Counted from the first letter of the stretch, positions 18,334 to 27,748 are shown. The stretch: DNA of 64,000 bases from Coraliomargarita sinensis (GCF_003185655.1 NZ_QHJQ01000002.1:1-64000); one strand, 5' to 3'. Numbers and translations are program-made. Notes: generated from the sequence alone by a model not told the origin.

Positions 18334-19764
18334 ATGGAAGATCGTTTTAAAGCACCGACTGCATCTCATTGGCCCAGCATCATTCAAGGTGGCATGGGGG
18401 CGGGCGTCTCGGACTGGCGCCTGGCGCGTGCGGTCGCGAAGGCCGGGCAGATGGGAGTCATTTCCGGCACGGCGCTCGATACGATTCTGATCCGCCGCTT
18501 GCAGGACGGAGATCCCGACGGGGCAATGCGACGCGCGCTGGGCGCGTTTCCCTATCGTGAGATGGCGGAGCGGATACTCAATGAATGGTACACGGAGGGT
18601 GGAAAAGCGCCGGATGCTCCTTACCGCTTGAAACCGCTCCCCGAAGTGGAGATGGGCCGGCTTGACGAGGAACTGATGATCGTGGCGAATTTCGCCGAGG
18701 TGTACTTGGCGAAGGAGGGGCACGATGGCTGGGTCGGTATCAATCTGCTTGAGAAGATCCAGCTTCCCACGCTGCCGTCCCTCTTCGGCGCGATGCTGGC
18801 GGGCGTGGACGTCGTCATTATGGGCGGCGGGATTCCGTTGGCGATCCCGGGGGTGCTCGATGAAATGGCGCAATTGCGGCCGGTTGCATTAAAACTGCAT
18901 GTCGTGGGAGCCGATCGTTCACACGAGCACAAGGTCGAGTTTCATCCCGGCACCCACGTGCCCGCCTCGCAGGATCGGCTCAAACGTCCCTGCTTTTTTC
19001 CGGTGGTCTCTTCCGAAACCCTGGCAAAGACGCTGGTGCGCAAAGCCAGCGGCCGTGTCGACGGCCTGATCGTCGAGCACTATTCGGCGGGGGGACACAA
19101 CGCACCACCGCGGCGAGACGGGGCTTATTCCGACCGGGATGTCTGTTCACTGGAGAAGATAGCCGCCCTGTCCCTGCCCTTCTGGCTGGCGGGTGGTTGT
19201 GCCTCGCCCGAGAGTTTGCAGGCGGCCCGATCCACGGGAGCGGAGGGCGTCCAGGTCGGCTCGGCCTTCGCTTGTTCCAAAGAGTCAGGCATCGCCACGT
19301 CGATCAAAAACGAGATTATCGAGCAGTACCGTAGTGGCAGAATCAAAGTGATCACAGACTTCCGCGCCTCGCCGACCGATTATCCTTTCAAACGTTTGGA
19401 ACTCAAAGCCAACAAGGGCGCGGATGCCTGCCGCGTCTGTGATTTGGGCTACCTTCGGCATATCTTCGAAAAGGAGGATGGTACGCTCGGCTACCGCTGT
19501 CCTGCCGCTCCGAAAAAGAACTATGTGCTGAAAGGCGGCCGGCCGGAGGACTGTGAAGGGCGGCGTTGTCTTTGTAACGGTCTGCTTGCCACCATCGGCC
19601 TGGGGCAGATCCGCCGTGGGCGTTCGGTCCTGCCACTGGTCACCATCGGTGACGACCTGAGTTTTCTCGATAGACTCGGAGGCGGTGCTTCCGCGCTCCC
19701 GACGGCCGGGGACGTGATCGAATACCTGCTCAGTTCACCGGAATCAGGGCGAGCCCCAAACTGA
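18334..19764 (+). CDS. Nitronate monooxygenase-like flavoprotein
   Basis: A 476-residue FMN-dependent TIM-barrel enzyme of the 2-nitropropane dioxygenase family. The start [20 protein letters not shown] is the family entry motif. [34 protein letters not shown] and [13 protein letters not shown] follow in the usual order. The C-terminal 120 residues contain several cysteines ([16 protein letters not shown]-like [17 protein letters not shown]), more than in short NMOs and resembling the long bacterial subgroup. The substrate is uncertain. The 3' end overlaps the convergent AEC transporter gene by 35 bp. Confidence 0.85.
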   Translation: MEDRFKAPTASHWPSIIQGGMGAGVSDWRLARAVAKAGQMGVISGTALDTILIRRLQDGDPDGAMRRALGAFPYREMAERILNEWYTEGGKAPDAPYRLKPLPEVEMGRLDEELMIVANFAEVYLAKEGHDGWVGINLLEKIQLPTLPSLFGAMLAGVDVVIMGGGIPLAIPGVLDEMAQLRPVALKLHVVGADRSHEHKVEFHPGTHVPASQDRLKRPCFFPVVSSETLAKTLVRKASGRVDGLIVEHYSAGGHNAPPRRDGAYSDRDVCSLEKIAALSLPFWLAGGCASPESLQAARSTGAEGVQVGSAFACSKESGIATSIKNEIIEQYRSGRIKVITDFRASPTDYPFKRLELKANKGADACRVCDLGYLRHIFEKEDGTLGYRCPAAPKKNYVLKGGRPEDCEGRRCLCNGLLATIGLGQIRRGRSVLPLVTIGDDLSFLDRLGGGASALPTAGDVIEYLLSSPESGRAPN

Positions 19765-20683
19765 TCCAGATTGGAATGGTGATAAGGCTGACCACTGTGG
19801 TGCTGAGTACGACCTTGAATGCGACCTCCGGGGATCCGTCAAAATGCCGGGCGAGAACAATCGGAAAGACGGCACAGGGCATCGCGGCCTGAATGATCAA
19901 AACCCGTTTGAGTTCGACCGGCAGCGGAAAGAGAAAGGCGAACAGAATGAAGATGACGGGAAAGACCCCGAGTCGTAGCGCGCAAGCGGCGACCGGAACA
20001 CGAATGCCTTCCCGAAGTTTGGCGCCTTTGGCCAAGTCGGCGAAGGTGGCCCCGATTAAAATGAGTCCCAGCGGGATGGCGCATTGACCAAACAGGTCGA
20101 TGGTTTCCAAAACAAAATTGGGGACATGTTGGTCGGCCCGCATGAGATTGAGCGGGGCGCCGATCAAGATGGCGATGACCGGTCCGCTTAAGATGCGCCG
20201 CCAAATCGATTTTGGGTCGTTCGCCGAGAGTATAAAGCCGACCCCGAGGGCCCACATGGCGAATTCGACGCCCAGATTGTGGACAAGCAGGACTCCGGTG
20301 GTTTCCCGGTCGAAGAGCAGGGCGATGATCGGTATCGGGAAGTAGCCGTAATTATACATCCCGGAACTGAAGGCAAAGGTCCGGCATTCGCGCTGGTTGC
20401 CCAGATTGATTCGACGTGCGACGAGCATGCTTATGCCGAAGCCCGCGACGATCGTGGTCATGCCGATCAACGGAGGCAGGATGAGGTTGGACGGGTGCCT
20501 CAGGGCATCATTGCCCAGGATGAAGGAGAGGATCATCGCCGGGTAGAGGAGATTGACGACCACCCGCATCAGGCTGTGGTCGGCCTCTTCGCTCAGCCAC
20601 CCGAGTCGTCTGACGAGGAAGCCGCTGCCGATAATGAGAAAGATCGGCAGCATGGCGGTGAAGACGAGTGAGGTGGTGTCCAT
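19730..20683 (-). CDS. AEC family transporter (auxin efflux carrier-like permease)
   Basis: A 317-residue integral membrane protein with about ten hydrophobic helices. It starts with [20 protein letters not shown] and contains [19 protein letters not shown] and [20 protein letters not shown], the two inverted-repeat cores of the AEC/PIN-like fold. Members export or import small organic acids; malate or another carboxylate would be typical, but substrate cannot be inferred. It overlaps the convergent nitronate monooxygenase-like gene at its 3' end. Confidence 0.88.
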   Translation of the reverse strand: MDTTSLVFTAMLPIFLIIGSGFLVRRLGWLSEEADHSLMRVVVNLLYPAMILSFILGNDALRHPSNLILPPLIGMTTIVAGFGISMLVARRINLGNQRECRTFAFSSGMYNYGYFPIPIIALLFDRETTGVLLVHNLGVEFAMWALGVGFILSANDPKSIWRRILSGPVIAILIGAPLNLMRADQHVPNFVLETIDLFGQCAIPLGLILIGATFADLAKGAKLREGIRVPVAACALRLGVFPVIFILFAFLFPLPVELKRVLIIQAAMPCAVFPIVLARHFDGSPEVAFKVVLSTTVVSLITIPIWISLGLALIPVN

Positions 20684-20773
20684 CGGTGATGATCTTTATG
20701 ACAGGAAGCACAAGATGAACAGAATGAAAATTGGCTTTTAAGCTGTGTTGGTGGGGACGGTTGGGAACCACCC

Positions 20774-20865
20774 CGCCGCCGTGCGGCACTCCTCCTTGGC
20801 AAGGAGGGGAGTTTTAAGAGTAGTTTGCTGCGCGGCACCCCTCCTTCTCAAGGAGGGGAGTTTGT
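20774..20865. repeat. Family E palindromic repeats (two tandem hairpins)
   Basis: Two adjacent copies of a hairpin built on CCTCCTT / AAGGAGG, each preceded by GCGGCAC and followed by GGAG. They are about 50 bp apart, between the AEC and ilvA genes. The second copy is CCCCTCCTTCTCAAGGAGGG. They could serve as REP-like elements or transcript ends for ilvA; no other copy was seen in the window. Confidence 0.7.
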
Positions 20866-20903
20866 CTGCAAGCTCTTCCCCCGGAAAAGGGTAGGTCACC
20901 GGC

Positions 20904-22424
20904 TCAGACCATGCGGTCGAGAGTGTCCTTGCTGACAATTTTATAGTCGCGGTAGGCGTCGGCCTTATCGAGGTGGTCGGTGAATTCGTCGTGTTCCTGT
21001 CGGCTGCTGAATTCGAAGCCCAGCAGGGCGCGGCCCACGCGCTCGCCGGAGTAAACGTAGTTGAAGTAACAGAGGTTGGCGTGCGGGCTCACCTCGCGAA
21101 GGAAGTCGGCCAGAGCCCCCGGGCGTTCGTGGAATTCAAGGGTGATAAATCTCGGATAGGCGAAAAGTTTCGGATCGTAGTGAATCATCCGGAAGTTGAC
21201 ATCGATATCCGAGGTCACTTCGGAAATCTCATAGCCTCCGTCGCGCAGTGCTTTTTTCAACCCGTCGAATTCCAAGGGATTGAGGTCAAATCCGATGACC
21301 GGGGCGGCTTCATGCTGATCAATTTTGCCGTATTGGAAATCGACGATGTTGACGGTGTCCGGCAATGCGTTGAGCAGGCTGTACATGGCACCGCTCTTTT
21401 CCGGAATGCCGATCTTGAGGTAGCGGCGGTGCAACGCGCCGACCGCCGCGCGCCGTGCCACTGAAGCGAGTTGTTCAAAATCCATGTTGGCGCCGCAGAG
21501 GATGGTAAGCGCCCGCTTCCCCTTGAGCTTATCCTTTGTTTTGAGAGCGGCGGCCATGCCCATCGCGCCGGAGGGTTCCGGCACGCAACGAAGCTGCTCC
21601 CAGTGGAACTGGATGGCGGCGGCGACTTCGTCGTTGCTGACGGTCATCCATTCATCGATGACCTCCGCGCAGATCTCGCGTGTCAGCGTGCCGGCCTTCC
21701 GGACGGCGGTGCCGTCGCAAAAGATATCCAGCTTGTCCAGAGCCACCGGTTTTCCGGCTTGGACCGCCGCCGCCATCGAGGCCTGACCCTCGCCCTCGAC
21801 CCCGATAATTTTGATATCGGGGTAGTGCACCTTCAGCCAGGCGGCGGTCGCTCCCGCCATGCCGCCCCCGCCGACTTGGAGGAAGGCCACATCGAAGGGG
21901 CCATGCCCGGACATGACGATCTCGTCGGCGAGGGTGCCCTGGCCGGCCATGACGGCCAGATCGTCGTAGGCGTGAATATAGCTGAGCCCGTCTTGCTTGG
22001 CGGCCTGGTGGGCGGCTTTGCTGGCGGCATCGTAGGTGTCACCAAGCAGGCGGATCTCGACGGACTCGCCCCCGTGACGCCGGACGGCCAGCTGTTTCAT
22101 GCGGGGGGTCGACAGCGGCATGAAAATCGTGGCCTTGGTATCCAGCTTGCAGGCGGCCAGGGCCACGCCCTGGGCATGGTTACCCGCCGATGCCGTCACC
22201 ACCCCGCGCTTGAGTTCGTCGGCACTGAGCTGCGCCATCTTGTTGTAGGCCCCGCGCCATTTATAGGCATGGATCGGGGAGAGGTCCTCGCGTTTGACCC
22301 ACAGATCGATGTCGTTCTCCAAGCGGATCGACTGCAGGGGCGTCGCGTCGCCGACTTCGTAAACCCGCCGACGGGCAAAAAGGATCTCCTGCTGAAGCTG
22401 CTGCAATCGGGTCTCACCATCCAT
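20904..22424 (-). CDS. ilvA: Threonine ammonia-lyase (biosynthetic, with regulatory domains)
   Basis: A 506-residue PLP enzyme converting threonine to 2-oxobutanoate, the first step of isoleucine synthesis. The catalytic domain shows the PLP lysine in [32 protein letters not shown] and the glycine loop [15 protein letters not shown]. Residues from about 330 carry two ACT-like regulatory repeats ([19 protein letters not shown] and [20 protein letters not shown]), as in the isoleucine-inhibited biosynthetic enzyme. I start at the ATG at 22424 ([10 protein letters not shown]); the open frame extends 92 codons further but crosses a palindromic repeat and has no homologous sequence. With ilvB at 29.0 kb it belongs to branched-chain amino acid synthesis. 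Confidence 0.93.
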   Translation of the reverse strand: MDGETRLQQLQQEILFARRRVYEVGDATPLQSIRLENDIDLWVKREDLSPIHAYKWRGAYNKMAQLSADELKRGVVTASAGNHAQGVALAACKLDTKATIFMPLSTPRMKQLAVRRHGGESVEIRLLGDTYDAASKAAHQAAKQDGLSYIHAYDDLAVMAGQGTLADEIVMSGHGPFDVAFLQVGGGGMAGATAAWLKVHYPDIKIIGVEGEGQASMAAAVQAGKPVALDKLDIFCDGTAVRKAGTLTREICAEVIDEWMTVSNDEVAAAIQFHWEQLRCVPEPSGAMGMAAALKTKDKLKGKRALTILCGANMDFEQLASVARRAAVGALHRRYLKIGIPEKSGAMYSLLNALPDTVNIVDFQYGKIDQHEAAPVIGFDLNPLEFDGLKKALRDGGYEISEVTSDIDVNFRMIHYDPKLFAYPRFITLEFHERPGALADFLREVSPHANLCYFNYVYSGERVGRALLGFEFSSRQEHDEFTDHLDKADAYRDYKIVSKDTLDRMV

Positions 22425-22504
22425 GTCACGATGCGAACGCTTTTTCGCCGGGGGCACAACACAGAAGCGATGTGTTTTTGGGGTGTCGTTGCGCTTGTTG
22501 CTTT

Positions 22505-22587
22505 GTGGCGTGCCCGCTTGTCGGGGGCCGGCTGGGATGACGTCGGAGGTTCGATCGGGACGGGGCGCCCGCGAGCGGACACGCCAC
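22505..22587. repeat. Family A REP pair, copy A1
   Basis: Left arm GTGGCGTGCCCGCTTGTCGG and, 83 bp away, the right arm ending CGGACACGCCAC in inverted orientation, so the element starts GTGGCG and ends CGCCAC. It is more divergent than the other copies: the right-hand loop is CTCG, not CTTGT, and the left stem is partly broken. It sits upstream of ilvA and downstream of the PEP-CTERM gene. Confidence 0.8.
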
Positions 22588-22660
22588 GAGACTGAACCCA
22601 AAAAAACGCCCAGAGAGGCGAACTCCTCGGCGTTTGGAAAGTTTTTGCTCGCGGGTCCGC

Positions 22661-23323
22661 TTAACGGCGTCGCACCATAATCCAAGTCAGGCCGAGGCAC
22701 CCGGCGAGGAGGGCGAACGCGGAGGGTTCGGGGACGGCCTGCAATTCGACGTTATCGAGGTAGAGTTCGTTGCCCGGACTTCCGCCAGTCGTAAAGAATT
22801 GAAGCCTAAAAGTTGTGGTGGTGGCCTGGTTCGCCAAGCTACTGAGATCAGTGCTGAAGGATCCCCAAGAGCCAGTGTCTGAAATTGTATAGCTATCAAT
22901 AGCCGTGGCATAGCTGTCTACGGACCAAAAAAGGTCAATTTCGATGTCTGCACCTCCGGAGTTCTTTTGAAAGTCAAAAGAGAAAGAAGTGAAGTCCAAT
23001 GAAGAACTAGGGGTCACACTAAATTCAGCCGCGTCAGTATCACCCGCTACGTCATCATCACCCTGGTCATTGATATTTCCCATATAAAAAACATAGGCAG
23101 GCGCAAGTTGGCCGACGCTTCCATCGATTCCAGGTTGAAGGCTCACTCCTGCAGTTTCTCCTGAAATTCCTGGAAATGTGATATCGCTGGCCGTCGAATT
23201 CGTATCTGCATCGCTTGATGCGAACGAGTTGGAACTAAAGGTATATTCAGCGACAATAGTTTGAGCTTGCCCACTAGCTGCTGCAAGCAGGGAAATTATG
23301 GTTAGTGTCAGGTCGTATCTCAT
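22661..23323 (-). CDS. PEP-CTERM sorting-domain protein
   Basis: A 220-residue exported protein with a signal peptide ending GQAQT, a Ser/Thr/Asp-rich beta-type middle and a C-terminal sorting signal: [10 protein letters not shown], a hydrophobic helix [10 protein letters not shown] and a final RRR. PEP-CTERM tails are cut by an exosortase and attach proteins to the envelope or matrix; no exosortase is in the window. The middle ([30 protein letters not shown]) resembles jelly-roll carbohydrate-binding folds, which is tentative. Its last 24 residues are nearly identical to those of the PEP-CTERM protein at 36132. Confidence 0.9.
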   Translation of the reverse strand: MRYDLTLTIISLLAAASGQAQTIVAEYTFSSNSFASSDADTNSTASDITFPGISGETAGVSLQPGIDGSVGQLAPAYVFYMGNINDQGDDDVAGDTDAAEFSVTPSSSLDFTSFSFDFQKNSGGADIEIDLFWSVDSYATAIDSYTISDTGSWGSFSTDLSSLANQATTTTFRLQFFTTGGSPGNELYLDNVELQAVPEPSAFALLAGCLGLTWIMVRRR

Positions 23324-23552
23324 AGGCTTTCGTGTGGAATGAGAATTAGTTGAGCTTTGTTAAGAACTTTTTAAGCTCTCATAGTATGTAAAATTTTTTT
23401 TTCGCCAACGCAATGGTTTTCCGAGCTGTATCCCAGATTAAATTACCAATCTATAACAACTTGTGATTTTTTGAGTCATTCGAGTTACAGTTTCCGAGAG
23501 ACCTGCCTCGTAAAAAGATGCGATATTTTTGTTGTAGTTCGCCGCACCAAGA
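23324..23552. other. AT-rich intergenic stretch upstream of the PEP-CTERM gene
   Basis: Contains the promoter region of the PEP-CTERM gene on the minus strand and then unassigned AT-rich sequence. No open frame with coding character was seen. It leads into the hrpB-fragment debris that begins at 23648. Confidence 0.4.
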
Positions 23553-23647
23553 GTGTTCCTGCGTCTGTGGAGTACGGATGATGCTTGGCGGAAATCCACG
23601 GCGATGATGTCAATGTGCAACAATTCTATCTTGCCGACGTCGTCCCC

Positions 23648-23788
23648 CGACCGGGCCGGGATTGAGGGCGAGGTGGTAGTTTTGCAACCACCTCGTCTGG
23701 CCGCTCGGCTCTTGGCCAAGCGGGTCGCAGTGGAACGTGGTGTGCAACTGGGGGAAGAGGTCGGCTACCAAATTCGTTTTGAGAACCG
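23648..23788 (+). pseudogene. 141-bp partial copy of the hrpB helicase gene
   Basis: This stretch aligns without gaps to 24261-24401 inside hrpB, about 610 bp downstream in the same orientation. I count nine differences in 141 bp; seven are synonymous and two change residues (an Arg to Pro and an Ala to Val). It covers residues 49-94 of HrpB, just after Walker A (GEVVVLQP...GYQIRFEN), and so lacks all catalytic motifs. It sits in an 88-codon open frame (23553-23819) whose flanks are unrelated to helicases. I read it as a truncated remnant of a second hrpB copy or of a rearrangement. Confidence 0.85.
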
Positions 23789-23815
23789 CAAGCGAAGGTA
23801 CAAGGTTCAAGCGTA

Positions 23816-24082
23816 TTAATTCTCTGCCACCTCAATGTGGACAAAGAGGCGGTCCAACGCGGTTCCGCTGACTGTAGCCGTGACGGTGACCATTCCATTT
23901 GCTGGCGGATCCTGGGTAAAGCTCACGGTGCTGCCTGCACTCTCATAGCCGTCGGCATGGAAGCTCACCAGATCTTTTGACCAGCGGTAGGACGCAGTGA
24001 GATTGGACGCAGGGGTGTCGTTCAGGGTTGTTTCGCTGCGCTCTAACGGCTTGTTGTCTATAGTGGGCCGATTGCAATGCAT
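23816..24082 (-). pseudogene. Detached C-terminal fragment of an exported protein
   Basis: An 88-codon frame on the minus strand: TPASNLTASYRWSKDLVSFH, then STVSFTQDPPANGMVTVTAT and the end DRLFVHIEVAEN. The ending, a beta-rich domain closing with LDRLFVxxEV, is one I associate with large secreted Verrucomicrobiota proteins. There is no signal peptide and the N-terminal 28 residues look unrelated. Its start region comes within 36 bp of the hrpB start on the opposite strand. I consider it a gene remnant; a genuine small gene is less likely. Confidence 0.5.
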
Positions 24083-24117
24083 AAGTCATTGACCGAAACA
24101 CAGCCGCTTTCCATCTC

Positions 24118-26751
24118 TTGTGGGTGCTCGAGCAGAATCCACCACTTCCGATCTACGAAGTCGCCGACCCACTGGTCGAGGGCTTGCGGGCGCACGGTCG
24201 CCTCGTTCTGAGTGCCCCGACTGGCTCGGGCAAATCCACCCAAGTGCCGCAGATCCTGATCGACCGGGCCGGGATTGAGGGCGAGGTGGTGGTTTTGCAA
24301 CCGCGTCGTCTGGCCGCTCGGCTCTTGGCCAAGCGGGTCGCAGCGGAGCGCGGGGTGCAACTGGGGGAAGAGGTCGGTTACCAAATCCGTTTTGAGAACC
24401 GGGTGAGCGCGCGGACCCGCATCCGCTTTGTGACGGAAGCGATCCTGCTTCGACAGATTTTGCAGGATCCCTCGCTGAAGGGCGTGGGCGCGGTGGTCTT
24501 CGATGAATTTCACGAGCGGCATCTGACCAGTGACCTGAGTCTGGCCTGCGCCCTGCAAAGCGTGCAGCGGCAGCGGCCCGATCTGAAACTGGTGGTGATG
24601 TCGGCCACGCTCGACATCGAGCAGATGGAGGATTTTTTGCAGCCCTGCGCGCGGATTGAGGCCGGTGGCCGACTCTATCCCGTCGAGGTCGATTACGCCG
24701 GGGCTTCGCTCGGTCGTGAGGCCGCCCCCGTCTGGGAGCGGGCCGCGCGGGCCTTCAAGCAGTTGCAACGGGACGGCCTGCGCGGCGATGCGCTGGTTTT
24801 CATGCCGGGTGCCTTTGAGATCCGGAAGACGATTGCCGCGATCGAGGCCCTGCCGGAGTCGCGCGGTTTCGAGGTGCTGCCGCTGTACGGGGAGCTGCCG
24901 CCCGAGGCGCAAGACCGGGCCGTGCGTACGGGCGACGGGCCGAAGGTGATCGTTTCGACCAACGTGGCCGAGACCTCGATCACGATCGAGGGCGTGCGCG
25001 CGGTGATCGACGGCGGTTTGGCGCGGATCGCCCGCTACGATGCGCGGCGGGGGATAAACTCGATCCTGATTGAGCAGATCAGTCAGGCCTCGGCCGAGCA
25101 ACGCAAGGGACGGGCCGGGCGCACGGGGCCGGGGCGTTGTATCCGGCTCTGGAGTGAAGCCGAGCACGAGGCGCGGCCCGGCCACGAGACCCCGGAAGTG
25201 AAGCGAGTGGATCTGGCCGAAACACTGCTCATGCTGTCGGTCGCTGGGGTGACGGATGTGGATGCCTTCCCCTGGTTTGAATCGCCGGAGACGACCGCGC
25301 TGCAACGGGGGAAGCACCTTTTGCACGACCTTGGCGCGGTGGATTCAATGGGTGCTGTCACGGACATGGGGCGCAGGATGTCGGTCTTTCCCCTGCATCC
25401 CCGCTATGCCCGGATGCTGATCGAAGCCGAACGTCTGGGTGTGTTGCCGGACGCGGCGCTGGTGGCCGGAATCAGTCAGGGGCGGCCGTTTTACCGCGCG
25501 TCCCGCGAGGATCTGGTTCGCCGCGAGCAGATCCGTCAGGTCGAGGACCAGGTCGACGAGCGCTCGGACTATTTCCTTTTGCTGCGCGCCTTTGAGTTGG
25601 CCCGGGCTGCAAAGTTCAAGCCGCCCGCCTGCAGCGAACTGGGCATCCACGGCGTGGCGGCCCGCCAGGCGGGGGAGAGCGCCCGGCAAATCCTGCAGCT
25701 GGCTCCGCGGGAGGGACGCGCCCGGTCTTCTTCGCGAGAGCACGAAGAAGAAGGTTGCCCACCCGCACGGCCCGGACAGAGCCCGGCCCTCCCCAAAGAG
25801 GGAAAGACCGCTTCGGCGGCCGAGGATGCCCTGTGCCGCTGCCTATTTCTGGCTTTTGCCGACCACCTCTGCTTGCGCATTGACAAGGGGACCCGGCGCT
25901 GCAAGATGGTGCACGGGCGAAGCGGTGAGTTGAGACGCGAAAGCTTGGTGGAAAGTCCTCTCTTTGTCGCGGCCGAACTGGAGGAGCGTGAGCTGCGCGG
26001 GGAGGTCACGGTTCTCCTGGGCCTGGCGACCGCGGTCGAGCCGGAGTGGTTGAGCGAGTATTTTCCCGAGGACATGTCGGAGGGCTGTTTGACCGAATAT
26101 GATCCTTCGACCCGCCGCGTGAGCACGAAGCGGCAGACGCGTTTCCGCGATCTCGTCCTCGAGGAAAAGGAGGGGGGTGAGGTGGATCCCGGACAAGCGG
26201 CGGGCCTTCTGGCGGAAGAAGTGGTGTCCGGTCGTTTGAATTTGAAAAAATGGAATGCCGGCGTGGAGCACTGGATCCAGCGGGTCAATTTCGTGGCCCG
26301 GCATTGCCCCGAAACCGAGGTGGCGCCCATCGATGAGGAAGCGCGGCAGCTGCTGATCGAACAGATCTGCCACGGAGCCAGCAGTTACAAGGAGATTAAG
26401 GACCGCGAGGTACTGCCCACGGTCAAGGAGTGGATCCTTCCCGAGCAGCATTATTACATTGAGACCTACGCCCCGGAAAATATCGGGCTGCCCCGACGCA
26501 ACCGCCCTGTCAAATTGCGTTACGAGTCGGATGGGCGGGCTTTCATCGCGTCGAAGCTGCAGGATTTTTACGATGTGAAGGGGGAAACCCTGCGTATCGC
26601 CAACGGCAGGGTGCCTCTAGTGATCGAACTTCTGGCCCCGAACGGACGGCCCGCCCATGTGACGGACGATCTCGATGGCTTCTGGGACGGCGCCTACCAG
26701 CAAGTGCGCAAGGATCTCGCAGGGCGTTATCCGAAACACGAGTGGCGCTAG
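24118..26751 (+). CDS. hrpB: ATP-dependent helicase HrpB (DExH box)
   Basis: An 877-residue superfamily 2 helicase. Walker A is APTGSGKSTQ (about residue 35), motif II is DEFHER, motif III SATLD, and motif VI QRKGRAGRTGPGRCIRLWS. The helicase-associated (HA2) domain and a long HrpB-type C-terminal domain follow. RNA is the presumed substrate; the role is poorly known. The start appears to be TTG at 24118: an in-frame stop lies at 24082-24084 and no ATG lies between. The N-terminus LPIYEVADPLVEGLRAHGRL is where HrpB proteins normally begin, so little is missing. About 40 residues around 528-570 are an insertion encoded by repeat-like DNA. Confidence 0.92.
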   Translation: MWVLEQNPPLPIYEVADPLVEGLRAHGRLVLSAPTGSGKSTQVPQILIDRAGIEGEVVVLQPRRLAARLLAKRVAAERGVQLGEEVGYQIRFENRVSARTRIRFVTEAILLRQILQDPSLKGVGAVVFDEFHERHLTSDLSLACALQSVQRQRPDLKLVVMSATLDIEQMEDFLQPCARIEAGGRLYPVEVDYAGASLGREAAPVWERAARAFKQLQRDGLRGDALVFMPGAFEIRKTIAAIEALPESRGFEVLPLYGELPPEAQDRAVRTGDGPKVIVSTNVAETSITIEGVRAVIDGGLARIARYDARRGINSILIEQISQASAEQRKGRAGRTGPGRCIRLWSEAEHEARPGHETPEVKRVDLAETLLMLSVAGVTDVDAFPWFESPETTALQRGKHLLHDLGAVDSMGAVTDMGRRMSVFPLHPRYARMLIEAERLGVLPDAALVAGISQGRPFYRASREDLVRREQIRQVEDQVDERSDYFLLLRAFELARAAKFKPPACSELGIHGVAARQAGESARQILQLAPREGRARSSSREHEEEGCPPARPGQSPALPKEGKTASAAEDALCRCLFLAFADHLCLRIDKGTRRCKMVHGRSGELRRESLVESPLFVAAELEERELRGEVTVLLGLATAVEPEWLSEYFPEDMSEGCLTEYDPSTRRVSTKRQTRFRDLVLEEKEGGEVDPGQAAGLLAEEVVSGRLNLKKWNAGVEHWIQRVNFVARHCPETEVAPIDEEARQLLIEQICHGASSYKEIKDREVLPTVKEWILPEQHYYIETYAPENIGLPRRNRPVKLRYESDGRAFIASKLQDFYDVKGETLRIANGRVPLVIELLAPNGRPAHVTDDLDGFWDGAYQQVRKDLAGRYPKHEWR
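25699..25830. repeat. GC-rich palindromic insert inside hrpB
   Basis: A stretch in the hrpB coding sequence contains the perfect hairpin CTTCTTCG / CGAAGAAG (25727-25750) and inverted GGGAGGG / CCCTCCC ends. It encodes a low-complexity segment (GRARSSSREHEEEGCPPARP) not expected in the HrpB family. The reading frame stays open. It may be a REP-like element tolerated in frame in a surface loop. Confidence 0.5.
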
Positions 26752-26755
26752 GCAG

Positions 26756-26841
26756 GTAGGGCAGGGCCTCAGCTCGCTTAGGCCGCAAGGTCTGGTCGAT
26801 GACATTGGCAGCTGGCGGCGTCGAGCAAGCTCGAGCCCTAC
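26756..26841. repeat. Family C palindromic repeat pair
   Basis: Begins GTAGGGCAGGGCCT and ends GAGCCCTAC in inverted orientation, with a right-hand hairpin GTCGAGC / GCTCGAG. The GTAG start followed by a hairpin matches the layout of REP elements. It lies between hrpB and the next small membrane-protein gene. Confidence 0.6.
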
Positions 26842-26903
26842 TTTGGCCCGGTGATTCGGCCGAAAGCTTGCCAAGCGTAAGGAATCAGGTCTCCCTGTCA
26901 GGA

Positions 26904-27185
26904 ATGTTGCGTATTTTGAAAGGCGTGCTGCGCTGGTGTTTTACCTGGCTTTATTTCGTCCTGCTGACCTGTTTCGTCGGGGCCGTGCTGGGGGTGTTGT
27001 CCCATGTCGTGCTCGGGCCCCTCTTTGTGGATGAACCCGATTTTACTTACCTTTCCGCCTTTGGTTTTATGAACGGTTTGAAATACGGCGGTGTTTGGGC
27101 CGGTGGTTTGGCCATCGTGCTTTGCGTCATGCGGGCGCGGAAGGAGTATTTGGTGAATCATGAGGAGGGAGGCGAAAGGCGATGA
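26904..27185 (+). CDS. Small membrane protein, two predicted helices
   Basis: A 93-residue protein starting MLRILKGVLRWCFTWLYFVL. One hydrophobic helix spans about residues 12-38 and another about 65-82 (YGGVWAGGLAIVLCVM). The start ATG at 26904 follows CAGGA. The stop codon overlaps the ATG of the next gene (ATGA), so the two are translationally coupled. Function unknown. Confidence 0.7.
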   Translation: MLRILKGVLRWCFTWLYFVLLTCFVGAVLGVLSHVVLGPLFVDEPDFTYLSAFGFMNGLKYGGVWAGGLAIVLCVMRARKEYLVNHEEGGERR

Positions 27186-27748
27186 GGGCGGGCAACAACC
27201 GAATCATGGTTTACTTTACCGGCTTCCTGATGGGCCTGATCCTGGTCTCGCTTATTATGAGCCGGCGAGCCGCGCGCGATCAGGCCAAAGTGGACCCTTG
27301 GCTGGAGCACAATGCCGCCATGCTGGATGCCGGAGCCGAGCCCCTGCCGAAGAAGGTGCCCGGATCGATCCAAAAGGGTCTCATTATTGATTACGGTGAG
27401 TTGCCCGCCGAGGGAGAACCCGTCCATCGGGTCTGGTTACTTCGATTCGAGGGAAGTTACCCGAATGTTCGGATCGTCGAGGACATCGCCAGCGGCGAGC
27501 TGCGCTACATGGCCGCCGACCAGATCAAGCTCCGCCTCGCTAAGGATGTCGATGTAACGGAGCTCAAACCGATGCTCGACGAACTTGGGCTGCGCTTACG
27601 GATGTTTAACCGCAAAGAGAAGATTGCGGTGCTTGGCGTTTTACACACGGGAATCAGTGCGGTGCCGGACACGATTCAGGCGATTGAGCCCTGGTCGGAT
27701 TTGATCGAGCGCGTCGAACCGGATTGGATTTTATTCAAGGGAGAATAA
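27182..27748 (+). CDS. Hypothetical membrane-anchored protein
   Basis: A 188-residue protein with an N-terminal anchor helix (YFTGFLMGLILVSLIM) followed by a soluble domain of about 150 residues with alternating beta and helical segments (ELKPMLDELGLRLRMFNRKE, VLGVLHTGISAVPDTIQAIE). Not recognised. It overlaps the preceding small membrane-protein gene by four bases, so the two probably act together. Confidence 0.7.
   Translation: MRAGNNRIMVYFTGFLMGLILVSLIMSRRAARDQAKVDPWLEHNAAMLDAGAEPLPKKVPGSIQKGLIIDYGELPAEGEPVHRVWLLRFEGSYPNVRIVEDIASGELRYMAADQIKLRLAKDVDVTELKPMLDELGLRLRMFNRKEKIAVLGVLHTGISAVPDTIQAIEPWSDLIERVEPDWILFKGE

Noticed and set aside
21471..22595. 374-residue plus-strand open frame opposite ilvA
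   Set aside because: Lies antisense to clear ilvA catalytic motifs; the protein is Gly/His/Asp-rich with no family resemblance, as usual for GC-rich shadows.
24058..25326. 422-residue minus-strand open frame opposite hrpB
   Set aside because: Antisense to Walker A, DEFHER and motif VI of the helicase; composition (Arg, Pro, His, Gly) is typical of a shadow frame.
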